Assembly (NCBI RefSeq): GCF_902806685.2
Contig: NC_048542.1
Span: 5,130,533-5,194,532 of the forward strand
Direction: 5' to 3'
Origin: Maniola hyperantus
Lineage: Eukaryota > Arthropoda > Insecta > Lepidoptera > Nymphalidae
Length of the DNA stretch: 64,000 nt
The notes under the pieces are model-generated. The model was given only the letters and a program-made list of their open reading frames with translations, ran no database searches and was not told the DNA's origin. How positions within the stretch are numbered: the stretch's first letter is position 1; each line of letters begins with the position of its first letter. The position numbers and the translations under genes are program-made. Shown piece by piece: positions 1 through 11,685 of the stretch.

Positions 1-1724
1 TATTATTTAGATTAGAAATAAAAGTAATACTAATTATATGAATAAGATTAGGGACTTAAGAACAGGGGAAAGACCATTTTTTGTGAAATAGAAATGGAAA
101 GATTTTTCATTTAAATAAACTTTTACAAGTGCTTTTGAAACTTCAAGTGAATCAACTATGATGGGTTGGGAACGCCCTTCTTACCGAGAACAAGAAACTC
201 TGGGGTTGCTCCTATCAAATATACAATTTGCAATAATATTACCTATGGCATGTGTGAAACTATATAGCTAAGGTTGAAAAAAGCAAGCCTTATTTCGAAA
301 ATAATGCCTCTTCAAAAATTTCACAAGGCTATGGATCGTACCCTCAAAATACAGAGAGATCGTACCTTTCACACTACACATGAACCCTTAAATTAAATGA
401 AGTTTGTTTATCGTGATAAGTTCTCGCTACATAATATGTACACTACAGACATGCCTGTCATAAATAATATCTTTCGTAAATTGTAAAAAATGGAATTATT
501 ATTAGTGGAAATAATAATTCCATTTCTTACAATCCACATGACAGTTACACTCTATCAGATATACTATTGGATCATCCTGGTCGTAAAACAAATTAAAAGC
601 TATAATAGCTCTTAGTTCTTATTAAAACGTAATCCTATGTTTATTAAATTGCAATTCAGCAACAACTGTTCCGTCCTGTCCTAGATCATCGATAAGTATC
701 GCATCCCTCGGACTAACACCAAATAAATAATTCATACATACCTCACGCGGCAGATGGATATTATAAACTTATTAAAAACAACTATTTTAATTGCCACCAC
801 TTCTTGTTAACTTCGGCTATACGGGGTGTTTCGAATGCCGATGTCTATCTCGAAAATTGAGGAAACATTGTAAAAAGGATTCAGGAGGTATAATAATGAA
901 ATAAATGACGGCATGTGGCCGCGGCGCGGTCAGCACAATGGTAAAATTATACAACTCTAAGGGTAATTGAATTTTTAAGCATCCTGAGTGCAGTCTCCAG
1001 TATAACAATTAATTTACAAAATAGCAAACATTATAGTTTAATAGAAAGTTAACTTGTTATATGTATTGTTTAAGTGCAGGTATATTATTTTTAATAAAAA
1101 ATAGAAATATTGACAGTTCATATCAGACAAACTGTCGCAATGAGGTACCTGTTTATTTGTTAACTTTATGTTCTAATTTTGATGACTTTGTTATCCTATA
1201 AAAATATTTGTCAAACAAACTTAAACAGATTCATTTTTGACGCGTCCTGTATACCTAGTAGGTATTAAAAACAAATATATAAGAATTATAAGATTCTTAG
1301 TTAATTACGACACAAACTTTTCTGTTGTCTACATTTTTAATAGTCTCAATATTCGTAGTAAGTTATTTTGTCAGGAAAAAAACATTTTTCAACAGATAAA
1401 ACTTGTGAAAATAGACACAAAGTCTCGCACTTACGTACCTACAAGGAGGCCTGACCCCAAATGAAATGGGACAAGGGCAAGAGAAAGAAGAAGAAGAAAG
1501 AGGAATCACAGTGGTAGATTCACTTGATTATTAAAAAATACTTCGTTTTTCTATTCCTATACCATAGACTTATAAATACTAATACTCCTCTTACATAAAT
1601 ACTCAAAGACTAAAATGCTATCTGTTTATCCGTTTGACAACCGTTTCTATGAACAGTCAAAGCCCAAAGCACGATCAATGCGCACGCGATTTTGCATCGA
1701 CAAAGCGTTGCAAAAGTCACAGCG
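1..1724. other. No gene recognised
   Basis: AT-rich DNA. Apart from the hairpin at 480-533 no repeat family or coding signal was seen; the short frames at 817-1008 and 1237-1464 have no supporting features. AAGAAGAAGAAGAAAG near 1484-1500 is simple sequence. Confidence 0.6.
480..533. repeat. Inverted repeat, 24-bp arms
   Basis: Arms 480-503 and 510-533 pair with one or two mismatches around a 6-base loop (AATGGAATTATTATT against AATAATAATTCCATT). AT-rich hairpin, no associated gene. Confidence 0.7.
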
Positions 1725-1950
1725 AGTTGTCGTACTGATTGTGTTTCGGCAGAGTGAACTAGACTGAAGAAACTCTCGGTTTGATCCTGAATCGACGCTA
1801 TGTCAAATATGTATGGGTGACATGAAATCAAAGAATAGGTTAATAGCTTGTTAATAGGCTACCGAGCGTCAAAGGAACATTTGACGCCTGCCAGTGACGT
1901 CGAAGCCTCGACGTTTTGTTACAAGTAACTGTCTTGAACTGTAGTTTCGG
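1725..1950 (-). repeat. Repeat RX, copy 1
   Basis: Reversed, it contains in order AACTACAGTTCAAGACAGTT, ACAAAACGTCGAGGCTTCGA, GGCGTCAAATGTTCC, CGATTCAGGATCAAACCGAG and CTAGTTCACTCTGCC. The same series occurs at 42340-42585 on the plus strand. No ORF of known type; element class unknown. Confidence 0.65.
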
Positions 1951-3996
1951 TTGTTGGATAGCGCGCGTAGAGACCGCTAAAAATCGTAACGCGTCACGAT
2001 TCTCGGTATATCACGATCAAAACTATCAATAACCATTTGTCAAAATCGGCAGCTCACTGACCTAGTTACAATCAAGTCTTATGGGCTGTACAAAATAATT
2101 GTATAGTTAGTAATTACTTACAATAATATCTTATTATTGTTACTTTAAAATCAGGCATCGAATTAAGAATATATTTTCAACTTGGTATAAAACTTCCTTG
2201 TTTTAAAATCTGTAAAAAAACACCAGTAGTTTGTAAGTTAGATTAGAAAGTCGTAGAGCCTGTAGTTTAGTTTCTTACTCAAATAAATTAATTGTATGAC
2301 CAACAGCCATCGAACAGCTTATAAAATACATAATCCGTTAGGGCCACTGTTTATTACCCTTTCACTCTGTAATGTCGTATTTCTCATTGCTGAGGGTCGT
2401 GATCCCTGACCATTAATCACGTAATGGTAGGAGGTTTCTTTAGGTAATAACGCTGTGGGCTCCCAAATTCTCCCCCACTTGACTCTATTCTTGAGCGACA
2501 TTCAAGATTGATATCTAATATGTTAGTCCATTTGTTTGGCAAAGATATGTCCAGATGCTTAGGGCTATAATAAAGAGGAGAGAGGAATGGGAAAGATATA
2601 AAAGAAGAGAGAACAACTAGATGGCCAGTACGAAGTATTGCACTGCGATTCGTCCTGATCTGAAGACATGTGCGATTCACCCTGCCAACGGGCAGTAGTC
2701 CGTAAGAATTTTTTCCTCCACCTAAGAAAAAAGTAAACGAGGTTGCAAGAAGGTGTGCTCTTAGGCCTGATGGTAAGTGACAACCGTTGCAGTACCATCT
2801 GTATTACTAGAACAGCTGTCGATAGAAGCCCGGATGTCTGGCTTTGGTATATATTTTATTTTAATCGATGTAGTCACTAAGTTATTCTCCAACTTGCAAA
2901 ACTGCTAAATTATTTAATTCTCTTGCAAATATATTTCTATCTCTCTACATTATACCCTTCTTTGCTAAGGGTCGTGGTCCGTATCCATCAATCGCAATAG
3001 GTTTGGGCTAAATCTTGGGCTATACGATGGACTCTGGCATATTTCCGCAAATATTTTGCGTACAATTTTTCATTTCTTGTGCCACTTTTAACTGTACTTT
3101 ACTGCAATCACACGTTAAAGTAGGTGTCTAGGTGATGTTGCACTCTACCTAGTAGGGGCCTGTTCACTCTTCTTTTGAAGATACAAATATTGTAACTGGC
3201 AGGGAAAACGGAAGCCGGGATGGCATTTATATTCTAACCGTGCGTATTAGAACGAGGAGTTCTTTATTCAATTCATTATGTATCTGTATTATGACAAATA
3301 AACGCTTGCATGTAAAATAATTATATCATGGTGCATCTACGACGCACCGCCAAGGTGGTTTTTATGTTATTATCCAATTGCAGCAGCCAACAAGTGGTTA
3401 AAGACAAAGTTGTTAATTAATCGCGTTTCTTGCATTAGTAAGAAACAATTGTTTGTAATGTCATGTCCCTCTTGATATGGACACTTGTGCAGGTACCTAG
3501 TATTTTCATGATAAAACCTGTGATAAAACTATGCAGGAAAGTAATCAAGAGCTTGAAAGAAATAAGATCCTAAATTTTTTTTATCCTGGGTTATACACAA
3601 AGTTTTTAATGATTTTCATTAATTTCAATTCGTAGAACAGAACAAATGATTTGAGAACGCTTTTTTGAATGCGTACAGTTACCTACTCATATACAGAGTA
3701 GATGCATTTGAATATTATAATGAATATGTTACTAGGTAAGAACTTGCATGCTATGAAAAAGCTACTTGGTATCTATATGGCGCAAGAGCTGAATGAGAAG
3801 CAAATTTCAGCACTGTAAATAAAAGTGACGTCAGCAGCATTTCTTCGAAACCCGATGTAAACGAGTCTTACTTTACCGTCACACGTATTTTCAATAGGTA
3901 CCTATGGCAGACCTTCTTACGCTTCTTGAGGCTCTTTTGCGCCTTTTATAGATGTTCTCGTGGTATACTTATTCTACTTCAGAATTTACTGTAATA
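1951..3996. other. No gene recognised
   Basis: Overlapping minus-strand frames at 2319-2798 have no domain or splice support. The words GCTGAGGGTCGTG (2390), GCTAAGGGTCGTGG (2973) and GCTAAAGATCGTGG (35490) hint at a decayed repeat. A family F-like word (GGCCTGATGGTAAGTGACAA) lies at 2764. Confidence 0.5.
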
Positions 3997-3998
3997 TA

Positions 3999-4298
3999 CA
4001 GGGTGTAACCAGAACGCTGGCAAAAACTAAGACAGGTGGTAGTTAGTACTGATGATCACTGATATGATACCTCAAAAGAAACCTGTGCTTTTGTGAAAAT
4101 TTACGATACATTGCAAATAAAACATCTGACTGACGCTAGAGTTCAACGAACGTTGCGTAAGTAGGCCACTCGTAGTCAATGCCGCGTTATAGGGCGGGCT
4201 ATACATTGCGGGTTTGAAAAATTGTTATTGGTATTGGTTTGTGTTTAGGTAGTATAACAATAACGCTAAGTTTTTGCTAGCTTTCTGGTTACACCCTG
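3999..4298. mobile_element. Tc1/mariner-type MITE, TA-flanked, 300 bp
   Basis: The termini are inverted repeats of about 32 bp: CAGGGTGTAACCAGAACGCT at the left, and its imperfect reverse complement ending GGTTACACCCTG at the right. Both ends are flanked by TA, the target-site duplication of the Tc1/mariner superfamily. There is no transposase ORF inside, so it would be non-autonomous. A broken left end of the same family is at 20627. Confidence 0.85.
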
Positions 4299-5034
4299 TA
4301 ATTATAACTTCGGAACTGAAAAATGTAACTTTTATTTTTAGTAAGAAAAGCAAAAGCATAATCTGTGCCATAATTTTAAACAGTCAAAGGTAGCGACGCA
4401 GTAAATGCACTTTGTGTTAGGTAATTCCTTATCAGTGCATTCTTATCATTATCACAAGTGCGTCGTCCTTCCACTGATAACCAGATTTGCAATTGCTGAG
4501 ATAAATGTAATCGGACGCACGTGGAGGGATAATGTAAAAAGAAAATACGAAGAACTGAAGGGTTATTTCTTGATTGAGTTCCTACGTTCCTTTCATTAAT
4601 TTTATACGAACTATTCACTGTCTACTACTACTGATAGACCAATTATAATAATTTCTAAAATGTCTCAACCACGACGCGTGCGCGAACTGAGTCCCTGTGA
4701 AAAAGGATGCCGGATGGGTTCGAAACTAGTCTGGCTAAGGTCGACGAAATATGTGAGAAGCCGTTTTATCATACATGTATAATGGAAATCACTCACGATA
4801 GTTTAAACGTTAAAACTTCTAAGGGCGTGCAATTTTTTTCATCTAATCTTCTGTCTCGTTTTTAACACAGCTATAAAAATATTAATATAAAATAGCTCTT
4901 AAAAAGTAAATGTTCCAGCTTTTCAGGCTTAGAAACGTCCAAAAAACTGATGTAACTAGTTTAATAATTTTTCATTTTATACATGATTAGGTGTTGCCGC
5001 CTTTAATAAATCACTATGATATTCAATTACTTAT

Positions 5035-5075
5035 TTTTATTAAAATAACATAATAATTATGTTATTTTAATAAAA
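5035..5075. repeat. Perfect palindrome, 20-bp arms, 1-base centre
   Basis: TTTTATTAAAATAACATAAT (5035-5054) is followed by A and its exact reverse complement (5056-5075). Confidence 0.9.
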
Positions 5076-5647
5076 TGTGTTGAATTGATGTGACGTAATT
5101 TTAGTGTATTTATAATGAAATATGGGAAATTGGAATACGAAAAACTGTTTCTTCGTTATAGCATCATCCATAGAGCAAAACAAATGGCATTATCAATGCT
5201 TTTAAAAATGTATATGGAATAAGTTCATGAGCTTTTTTCGACATTATTGAGTTCCCAGGGAAAGATCCAGTTATTAAATGGTATAATAATATGGTATGGC
5301 ATATTCTAAGTATTTTCGTAGACAGTGGTTTCCACGAAGCGATTGTTTGCAGCTCCCAGTATAGCGTTTGTTGATATATTGATGCTTTCTGACAATGCCT
5401 TGTTTGCTTCTGCGCAGATATTTTTAGTTACGGCAGTAATCGACAGTCTTGTCAACTTTAACATATTCAAAGTCTACAAAATGTAGAAGGCGAGTAGTAT
5501 GTAAAGTCTTTAAATAATCCGTACAAAATGACTCCTCACGCGCCCTTTTAACTCTGTGGGTCAACTGTCATGTCAAAAGTACGGTTCACCTATAAAATGA
5601 GGATTAAAATCGTACAAAATGGCGCGCGAGGAGTTAAATTTTACGCG

Positions 5648-5745
5648 TTATACCTACTTCTCTAGGTTAGCCCGCTTCCATCTTAGAATGTATCATCACT
5701 TACCACCAGCTGAGATCGCAGTCATGGGCTAACTAGTATCTGAAT
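5648..5745 (-). repeat. Dispersed repeat, family F fragment
   Basis: CTCTAGGTTAGCCCGCTTCC, ATCTTAGAATGTATCATCAC and CTGAGATCGCAGTCATGGGC match reversed family F. Confidence 0.55.
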
Positions 5746-5822
5746 GATAAACAATCTCGTCACGTCGTCCTTGAAGCTGCAGTTGCCATAAGATCATTGA
5801 AAGATAGCAAAAATATATAATT

Positions 5823-6010
5823 ACTAGCTGATGCCCGCGACTCCGTCCGCGTGGAATTAGGTTTTTTAAAAATCCCGTGGGAACTCTTTGATTTCTTATT
5901 GATTATCTATACCCATGCAAAAAATCACGATAATACGTTGAAGTTATTGAAGGATAAACCATCAAACCGATAAACCAACAAACAAACACACTTTCGCATT
6001 TATAATAAGG
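5823..6010 (-). mobile_element. Helitron-like element, Hel-A
   Basis: Read on the minus strand it runs from CCTTATTATAAATGCGAAAG through TTTGTTTGTTGG to CCGCGTGGAATTAGG's complement and ends CGCGGGCATCAGCTAGT. The 3' end has a short GC hairpin about 8 bases before CTAG, the layout of Helitron termini. No target-site duplication and no Rep/helicase ORF, so non-autonomous. Confidence 0.65.
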
Positions 6011-6095
6011 GATTATAGAACTGCAATACCTATAAGGATAATTGAGATTTTACGATGAGAATTAAAACATCGTTACGTACGAAACCTTCATATGT

Positions 6096-6240
6096 AGGCG
6101 GGCGGTGCATTTCGCATGCTGCATGTTGCATCATAGGTATAGATTCGACCTGTTTCAGCGGATTATAGCAAATTAAGCTTTTGGTTCATTGTATATCATG
6201 GACTTCCGCAAAATAACGCCTGCATCTATACAACATATTA
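6096..6240 (+). repeat. Repeat J, copy 1
   Basis: GGGCGGTGCATTTCGCATGC, TGCATGTTGCATCATA, TTTTGGTTCATTGTATATCA and ACGCCTGCATCTATACAAC occur in the same order at 55585-55705. Function unknown; repeat rather than gene. Confidence 0.55.
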
Positions 6241-7362
6241 AGAAAAGTTAAAGGAGACAAAATAATTAGTATAATTTATATAAAAAAGGTGAATATCTTC
6301 ATGGCATCTAGATATATAGGAGGAAGGTTAACAAGGTCCTATTACATTAACTTCTTACAATTAACATAGAAATAATATAATCTCTGATTAAAGATAAATG
6401 TTTCTCTTTTGTAAAACGCGTTCGAAACAACCTGCGCAGACATGTGAACCATTGATAAGCTATCAGATAAGCGATCTTTATCAGATGCAACGGAGCGAGC
6501 ACTTCGAAATACCTTCTAGTGCACTTATATTATAGATATTAATATTAATTGTTACTAGTTTAACTACTGATTTTCTACCTGCAGGCTGCAGATTTAAGTC
6601 TGGAATCAAGTAAAACACTATAGTTTTAAACCTAAGAATATAATATGTTTTTAATTAGTGTTTATAAAGTCACCGTACCTTAGATGAAGTTTTCTTCTAT
6701 ACTTATATTTAAAATTGTTCTCATGTAAGTGAACTTTTGTCCTTTTTTGAGAAAATAAAGTCTTTAAACCTAAGTAAAACAAAAACAAATTATACTAACT
6801 AAGCAACATAGTATTATAGAGCCACTAAATAGCAATAATGTTCTGATACAAATTTTTCTGACAAAGAAATATCATGAAACTTTTATCATCATTGAAATTA
6901 TTATCTTATGTTAACTTTCACGAACTAAGTGAAGAAACATGACTCATACCAGTTTCCCAGTCGGCAAAAACTTCAAATCTTCGGAAGTAGGAAGCGGCGA
7001 TCATCAAATCGATTGTCAGAGAAAAGTCTATATATCACACTTTTCAGAGATGGCTCGCGGAACGCTGACGCCGCGCCGTCAACAATGGGCATTGTCTCGG
7101 TTTATTTGAAAATAATCGACACATCACCCTGTGGTACGATTTTGATGATCGATTCGCTGTGTTCAGCTGGTTTGTGAAATATCTAAAGCAATTGAATCAT
7201 TAGTTCATTTTTGAGTCATATCATTAGAGTCAACTAAGCCAAATATCTTCAAATAGACTAAAGGAGAAATCGAAGGCCGAAATTGAGTATAACGAAGAAT
7301 TTTATCGAATTTCTGCTGAAAGCCAGTTTATTCCCTGGAAGTGCAGCGCATATTATATGAAA
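6241..7362. other. No gene recognised
   Basis: AT-rich. The 82-codon frame at 6929-7177 contains a short GC-rich piece (ACGCTGACGCCGCGCCGTCA) but no recognisable protein. Confidence 0.5.
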
Positions 7363-7583
7363 ATAGCTTATGCTCGCGACTTCGTCCGCGTGGGCTACAC
7401 AAATTTCAAACCCCTATTTCACCCTCTTAGGGGTTGAATTTTTAAAAATCCTTTCTTAGCGGATGCCTACGTCATAATAGCTACCTGCATGCGAAATTTC
7501 AGCCCTATCCATCCAGTAGTTTGAGCTGTGCGTTGATAGATCAGTCAAGTCAGTCAGTCACCTTTTCCTATTATATATTTAGA
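7363..7583 (-). mobile_element. Helitron-like element, Hel-B
   Basis: Shares the terminal hairpin of Hel-A (reversed as GCTCGCGACTTCGTCCGCGT) but has a different body: CTACACAAATTTCAAACCCC, AAAATCCTTTCTTAGCGGAT, GAAATTTCAGCCC and GTTTGAGCTGTGCGTTGATA, ending in GTCAGTCAGTCACCTTTTCC. No ORF. Confidence 0.65.
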
Positions 7584-8261
7584 GGAGTTTTTGTGGGCTT
7601 CTTTATAGCTAAACTCGCGGTATCTTATTTTTCGTCCCTTTAAAACAGTGAAAATTATTAAGAAGCGATAGGTACACAAGAACATTAATGTAAAATCTAT
7701 TTGAATAGAATAAAATTGAATTTAACTTAGGTCCATCCATGCCTAAGGAAATTAGAAGACAAAAAAACACCTCTTTGGAAGAGGTTGAGTTTCCTTTCAA
7801 AGTGATATATTTTTGTTCCTTGTTTTGTTCCCAAGGACCTACTTAACTTTCGTCTTCTAAAAAGGAGAGCATCTCTTACCGGGTTAAATCAAATAAAAGT
7901 TTCAAAATTAATGAAGTAGGTATTTGCTGCTTATAGTCTACGTAATAATAATCCATCATCGATATTATTATTTATCTCGTCTATAGGTAAACAGTCGATC
8001 AGATTCCATTGTTTTTCTCATTATTCGCGTGCAAACATAAATAAGAACCGCACAAATCACAATCGAACAGACTCTTAGAAAACGCATTCCGCTCTGTCTA
8101 AACAAATCACTGGGTGAAAACATGTCAGATTTATTGTAAACTTTATATACGTATTAGTTATTACATAATCTTCTGAAAATCTTCAAGTTGACACACCCTA
8201 GCTACGCACGGGTAGGCTTACCAATAATTCCAAATGTTAAGTGTCTAATTCTATTTATAAT

Positions 8262-8430
8262 AATATGCTAGCTTCGCTCCAGTGGAAATGTCCAAAAATT
8301 CTGCCCAATTCCTTGTCAAAACTAAGTAGTACAAAAGGGAACCTCTGTGCAAAATTTCAGCTTTCTAGGTCCAAGGGTTTGGACTGGGCGTTGATGAATC
8401 AATCAGTGAGTTAGGAATTCGTTTTTTTAG
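8262..8430 (-). repeat. Dispersed repeat, family C
   Basis: GCTAGCTTCGCTCCAGTGG, GGGAACCTCTGTGCAAAATT, TTTCTAGGTCCAAGGGTTTG and GGCGTTGATGAATCAATCAG recur in altered form at 23497-23690 and 54560-54690. It resembles Hel-B in layout (CTAG end, GTTGAT box, CAGTGAGT end) and may be a third Helitron-like family. Confidence 0.5.
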
Positions 8431-9336
8431 ACATTTTTTTTGGTACAAAAAAAATATTTCAAGATTTTAAATTGGTCAAAAAATGTTTTTCAGCCCTTCA
8501 GTACCTACTATATTTTTTTATTTCGGGACTACGTCAAAGCAACTTTAAGAGTAGAATGTATTTTATCCTCGCTTTTCAATTTTATTATCGTTTAATTTAA
8601 AATCATGTTAAACACCTATGTGCTAGTATGTATATGGCTATTATTTTGCAGTCATAAATCAAGGTTTTGATTGAGCTGACTGCTGGCTGAACTTTATTAG
8701 AGAACGTCACATAACTTGTCAGTGTTATGTGACTGCGAGAGATTGTCATCTTGAAAATGTTTGTGTAGCGTCAGCAAAAGATTATTTCTTTGAAATTTTT
8801 ATTAAAAAAACGCTCATTTCCTTACTCTTAATCCTAATGCCCATAATAGGTTACGTCTTAAACTACTTAGACTGTTTCTTTTGAAGAATTATGAAGTATC
8901 TTTCAAAACAGATTAATTCATATAACATAGATACTAATTTTGTGGAATTCGATAGAATATGTTGTAAAAAATAAATAAAATAATAATTTTAATATACGGG
9001 ATACAGTACTACCAAATTGCTAGTAGCAATGTTTATGTAGAAAATTGGTCAGCTATTTGTCAAACACTTTTATGTTCATCAACGTGACGAGTACACTTTC
9101 ATACAACTCCATAGAGTTATGGCGTTGTATAGAAGTGTGCGCACATTGCAGCCCAACTTCAAGACTGTTTAGGACTATAAAGTTTTAAAAAATGTCAAAA
9201 AAATGTAAAATTATCAAAAAACGTTACGTTATAGCGTGTGCGCCATCGCGTGCGCATATCATTGTGAAGTGATCGCATATAAAGTTGTAGATTTGATATG
9301 GGAGACGAGGTCTCTGGTACACCCTAAAGTTTATGA
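8431..9336. other. No gene recognised
   Basis: AT-rich, with the inverted repeat at 9090. GCGTGTGCGCCATCGCGTGC near 9234 is an isolated CpG-rich word. Confidence 0.5.
9090..9134. repeat. Inverted repeat, about 20-bp arms
   Basis: CACTTTCATACAACTCCATA faces TATGGCGTTGTATAGAAGTG across a few bases, with three mismatches. Confidence 0.6.
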
Positions 9337-9632
9337 GGTAATTGGTAGTTAGTATCAAGTGAAGACTATACTGTAGTTACCTATCGATAAATCATTATCA
9401 GAAAGACCGATTCCGTTACACGATAAGCGTGTCCAGTGTTCAAGTAAAGCACGGAATTCTAAAAATCTCGAGCGAGTGTCGTTTAGCCCGGGCGTCATTA
9501 TCTCGAGTATCGAGAATATAACGATATCAGGAAACTGTGCAAGCCGACACGTATAACGATCGACTCCGATATAGGAGCTTAGTTATTAAGCCTACGCAGA
9601 ATTTAGTTTAATCTAATGGTAGTTAGTGTAGG
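9337..9632 (+). promoter_or_regulatory. Repeat-free stretch upstream of the Sox exon, candidate promoter region
   Basis: This interval has no recognised repeat, contains CpG-containing segments (CTCGAGCGAGTG, CCCGGGCGTC) unusual for the surrounding AT-rich DNA, and ends where a foldback MITE begins. It lies 2.1 kb upstream of the Sox coding exon, where a 5' UTR exon would be expected. No TATA box and initiator pair, and no clear donor, was identified. Purely positional inference. Confidence 0.15.
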
Positions 9633-9725
9633 TATAGTCCGCGACAGGTTGAGATGGCTATCGGGGTATGAGGCGGGATTAGCGCCCCGCACACCCGTAA
9701 AAAACCCGCGCTCGCCCCCGATTAT
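9633..9725. mobile_element. Truncated foldback MITE, family H
   Basis: Begins TATAGTCCGCGACAGGTTGA, the full outer end of the family, followed by the CpG-rich core, and is cut within the right arm (CCCCCGATT) where a SINE-G fragment starts at about 9730. Confidence 0.7.
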
Positions 9726-9727
9726 GT

Positions 9728-9878
9728 GGTTTCATCATCACGATCAACCATCGCCACCCTATTCCATGGGTCTCCTCTCAGGCCATGATGGTCCAGTGCG
9801 GGTTTGTACACTTAACACACCTTTGAGAACATTATGGATTATCTCAGGCATGCAGGTTTCCTGCTCATATATAAACTG
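9728..9878 (-). mobile_element. SINE-G, 5'-truncated
   Basis: CATCATCACGATCAACCATC, CACCTTTGAGAACATTATGG and GGCATGCAGGTTTCC match the body. The tRNA-like head is absent. It starts where the family H MITE at 9633 is cut. Confidence 0.65.
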
Positions 9879-10167
9879 CCCAATTTTTTAATACAATTAG
9901 CGATTTAGAGAAAATCACGATTTTAATTATTTCATTGTAAACACGTAGCCAGGGAGTGGCATTTGTAGAGCCAATCAGCAAACGGCGTCATCTTTCAAAA
10001 AAACGCTGATTTCTTTGCGATGCTCCAATTATAAATTCACTTAATTATTTATTTACCTACCAGTGCGAATTTTAATCGTAATTTCTAGGAATAGAGGCCA
10101 CACAGTTACACCTACCACATATTATTAGCCATAAAAATGTTGCCACACAGAAAGTAACGCGAGCCGA

Positions 10168-10275
10168 TATGCGATTCCAAAATTAAAGGAAACTGCCTGC
10201 TATCGCGCACCAACATGACACCCAGCTTTCGCAGAATATCACTATACTGATGGCGCCTCAGTGGGAACTTTGGAA
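10168..10275 (+). repeat. Repeat M, copy 1
   Basis: GCGATTCCAAAATTAAAGGA, then CGCAGAATATCAC and GATGGCGCCTCAGTGGGAAC. The same framework occurs at 10536-10640 (CGATTTCAAAATCAAAGGAA, CGGAATACCGCATG, AGGCGCCACTGTGGGAAATC). Confidence 0.4.
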
Positions 10276-10535
10276 CCAATATAACTTGAGTCTTTTGTGC
10301 TAAAATGTTTTTTTTGTCAACAAGTTCACTTGCCTAAGTGACCATCACAATAATCACGCTAATCTTAGAACGAATGTGGCAGTTTATCAGCTTTATCCCT
10401 TTTTTGTTAACGGCGGAAAATCTTCTTAAGATACCCGATCTCTCTGAGGAGAGATCTGGATGTGGGATTTCTACCCACTAAAACTCCTTCGGTGGCCATC
10501 CTCAGCGCATGTTAAGAGGCTCCGGGCACAGGTTG

Positions 10536-10640
10536 TTTCTCGATTTCAAAATCAAAGGAAAGTACCATGAATACGTACAAGCGATGGCAACTTTTCTCGG
10601 AATACCGCATGAGGCGCCACTGTGGGAAATCGCGTATTGT
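10536..10640 (+). repeat. Repeat M, copy 2
   Basis: Diverged partner of the 10168 copy, 370 bp downstream in the same orientation. ORFs across it on both strands are not supported as genes. Confidence 0.4.
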
Positions 10641-10937
10641 TCCCGCGATTTCACTTCATTCTTCTTGAAGTTACTTACGAGCATATTTCTTGTGATACGC
10701 ATGTACGAGTTCTTAAAACGATATTTCCACTTTATCAAAGAAAAATATTTCAGAAAATCTTTCCTAAAGTAACATCTATCTAGAAAACCACTAAATTGAC
10801 AACTGGCTAAGATTTTGCTATCGAACTACGTACCTACCGTACCTACCTACCTACCTACTTTTAAGGCAATGGTTCGATATTTTTCCAATTATCGTTTTTT
10901 ATATTTAAAGTAAGACGAAGAAGTTTTAATTATATTT

Positions 10938-11172
10938 AATGCTACGCCCGCGACTTCGTCCGCGTGGACTGCACAAATTGCAAACCCGTGTTTTATTTTT
11001 TAGCATTTTTCAAAACCTTTTTTTTCTTCTGGCTTTACACAGATTAAATTTAAAACCTTTCTTAGCGGATGTCTACGTCTTAATAGGTATCTGCATGGCA
11101 AATATCAACCCAGTTTGAGCTGCGCGTTGATAGATCAGTCAGTCAGTCAGCTTTTCCTTTTATATAATAGGT
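10938..11172 (-). mobile_element. Helitron-like element, Hel-B
   Basis: GCCCGCGACTTCGTCCGCGT and GACTGCACAAATTG start the reversed 3' end. AAAACCTTTCTTAGCGGATG and GTTTGAGCTGCGCGTTGATA mark the body, and it ends CAGTCAGTCAGCTTTTCC. Ends 540 bp upstream of the Sox exon. Confidence 0.65.
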
Positions 11173-11280
11173 ATAGAAATAAGACTGAATAGGCAACTTT
11201 TAGGCAAACGCGTTACGTCTTCGACAACATCATTTCCCATCTGATGGATTGTGGTCAAGCGTGTGCCCATGTTGAAAACT

Positions 11281-11463
11281 ATAGCATATAGCCGCAACTT
11301 CGTCTGCGGAGATTTATGGTCCTTTGAAATTTCTCAAAATCCATTTTTAGTCAGGACGGAGTCTACTTTGTAGTCTAATCTAGACAGAACATAAATACAT
11401 ACATGCAAAATTTCAAGTTTCCTAACCCAGTGATGTCAGTCAGTTTCTGCTTTTACATTTTTG
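11281..11463 (-). mobile_element. Hel-B-like remnant
   Basis: AGCCGCAACTTCGTCTGCGG at the left, then ATACATGCAAAATTTCAAGT and GTCAGTCAGTTTCTGCTTTT, a diverged Hel-B pattern. Confidence 0.45.
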
Positions 11464-11465
11464 AT

Positions 11466-11630
11466 ACCCGCCATCATTCACTATCCTCGTCAACGGGTAG
11501 ATGTCCATTGCTAGACATACTTGTAGAGACTTCCTCACGCCACGGTCTTGCGCCGCCTGATTTCAGCGGCTTCCTACAAACTCGTCTGCCCATCTAGTCA
11601 TAGTGAGACTTGGGAGTCCTGTCTTCCACC
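11466..11630 (-). mobile_element. RTE-like retrotransposon 3' fragment next to the Sox exon
   Basis: Reversed, the stretch GTAGATGTCCATTGCTAGAC, ACGCCACGGTCTTGCGCCGC and ATTTCAGCGGC corresponds to a peptide of the type RxAxxRxxWxxLxxxYVQxWTSI, the C-terminal end of RTE-like ORF2 proteins. Strongly decayed. It ends about 80 bp before the Sox splice acceptor. Confidence 0.55.
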
Positions 11631-11685
11631 AGCTGTTATTTGCAGCCATTTACTTGTTCAGTGCACAAAAATATAACCAGAATAA

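Noticed and set aside
4405..4599. 64-codon ORF after the mariner-type MITE
   Set aside because: Overlaps an opposite-strand ORF of similar size; no domain or codon signal.
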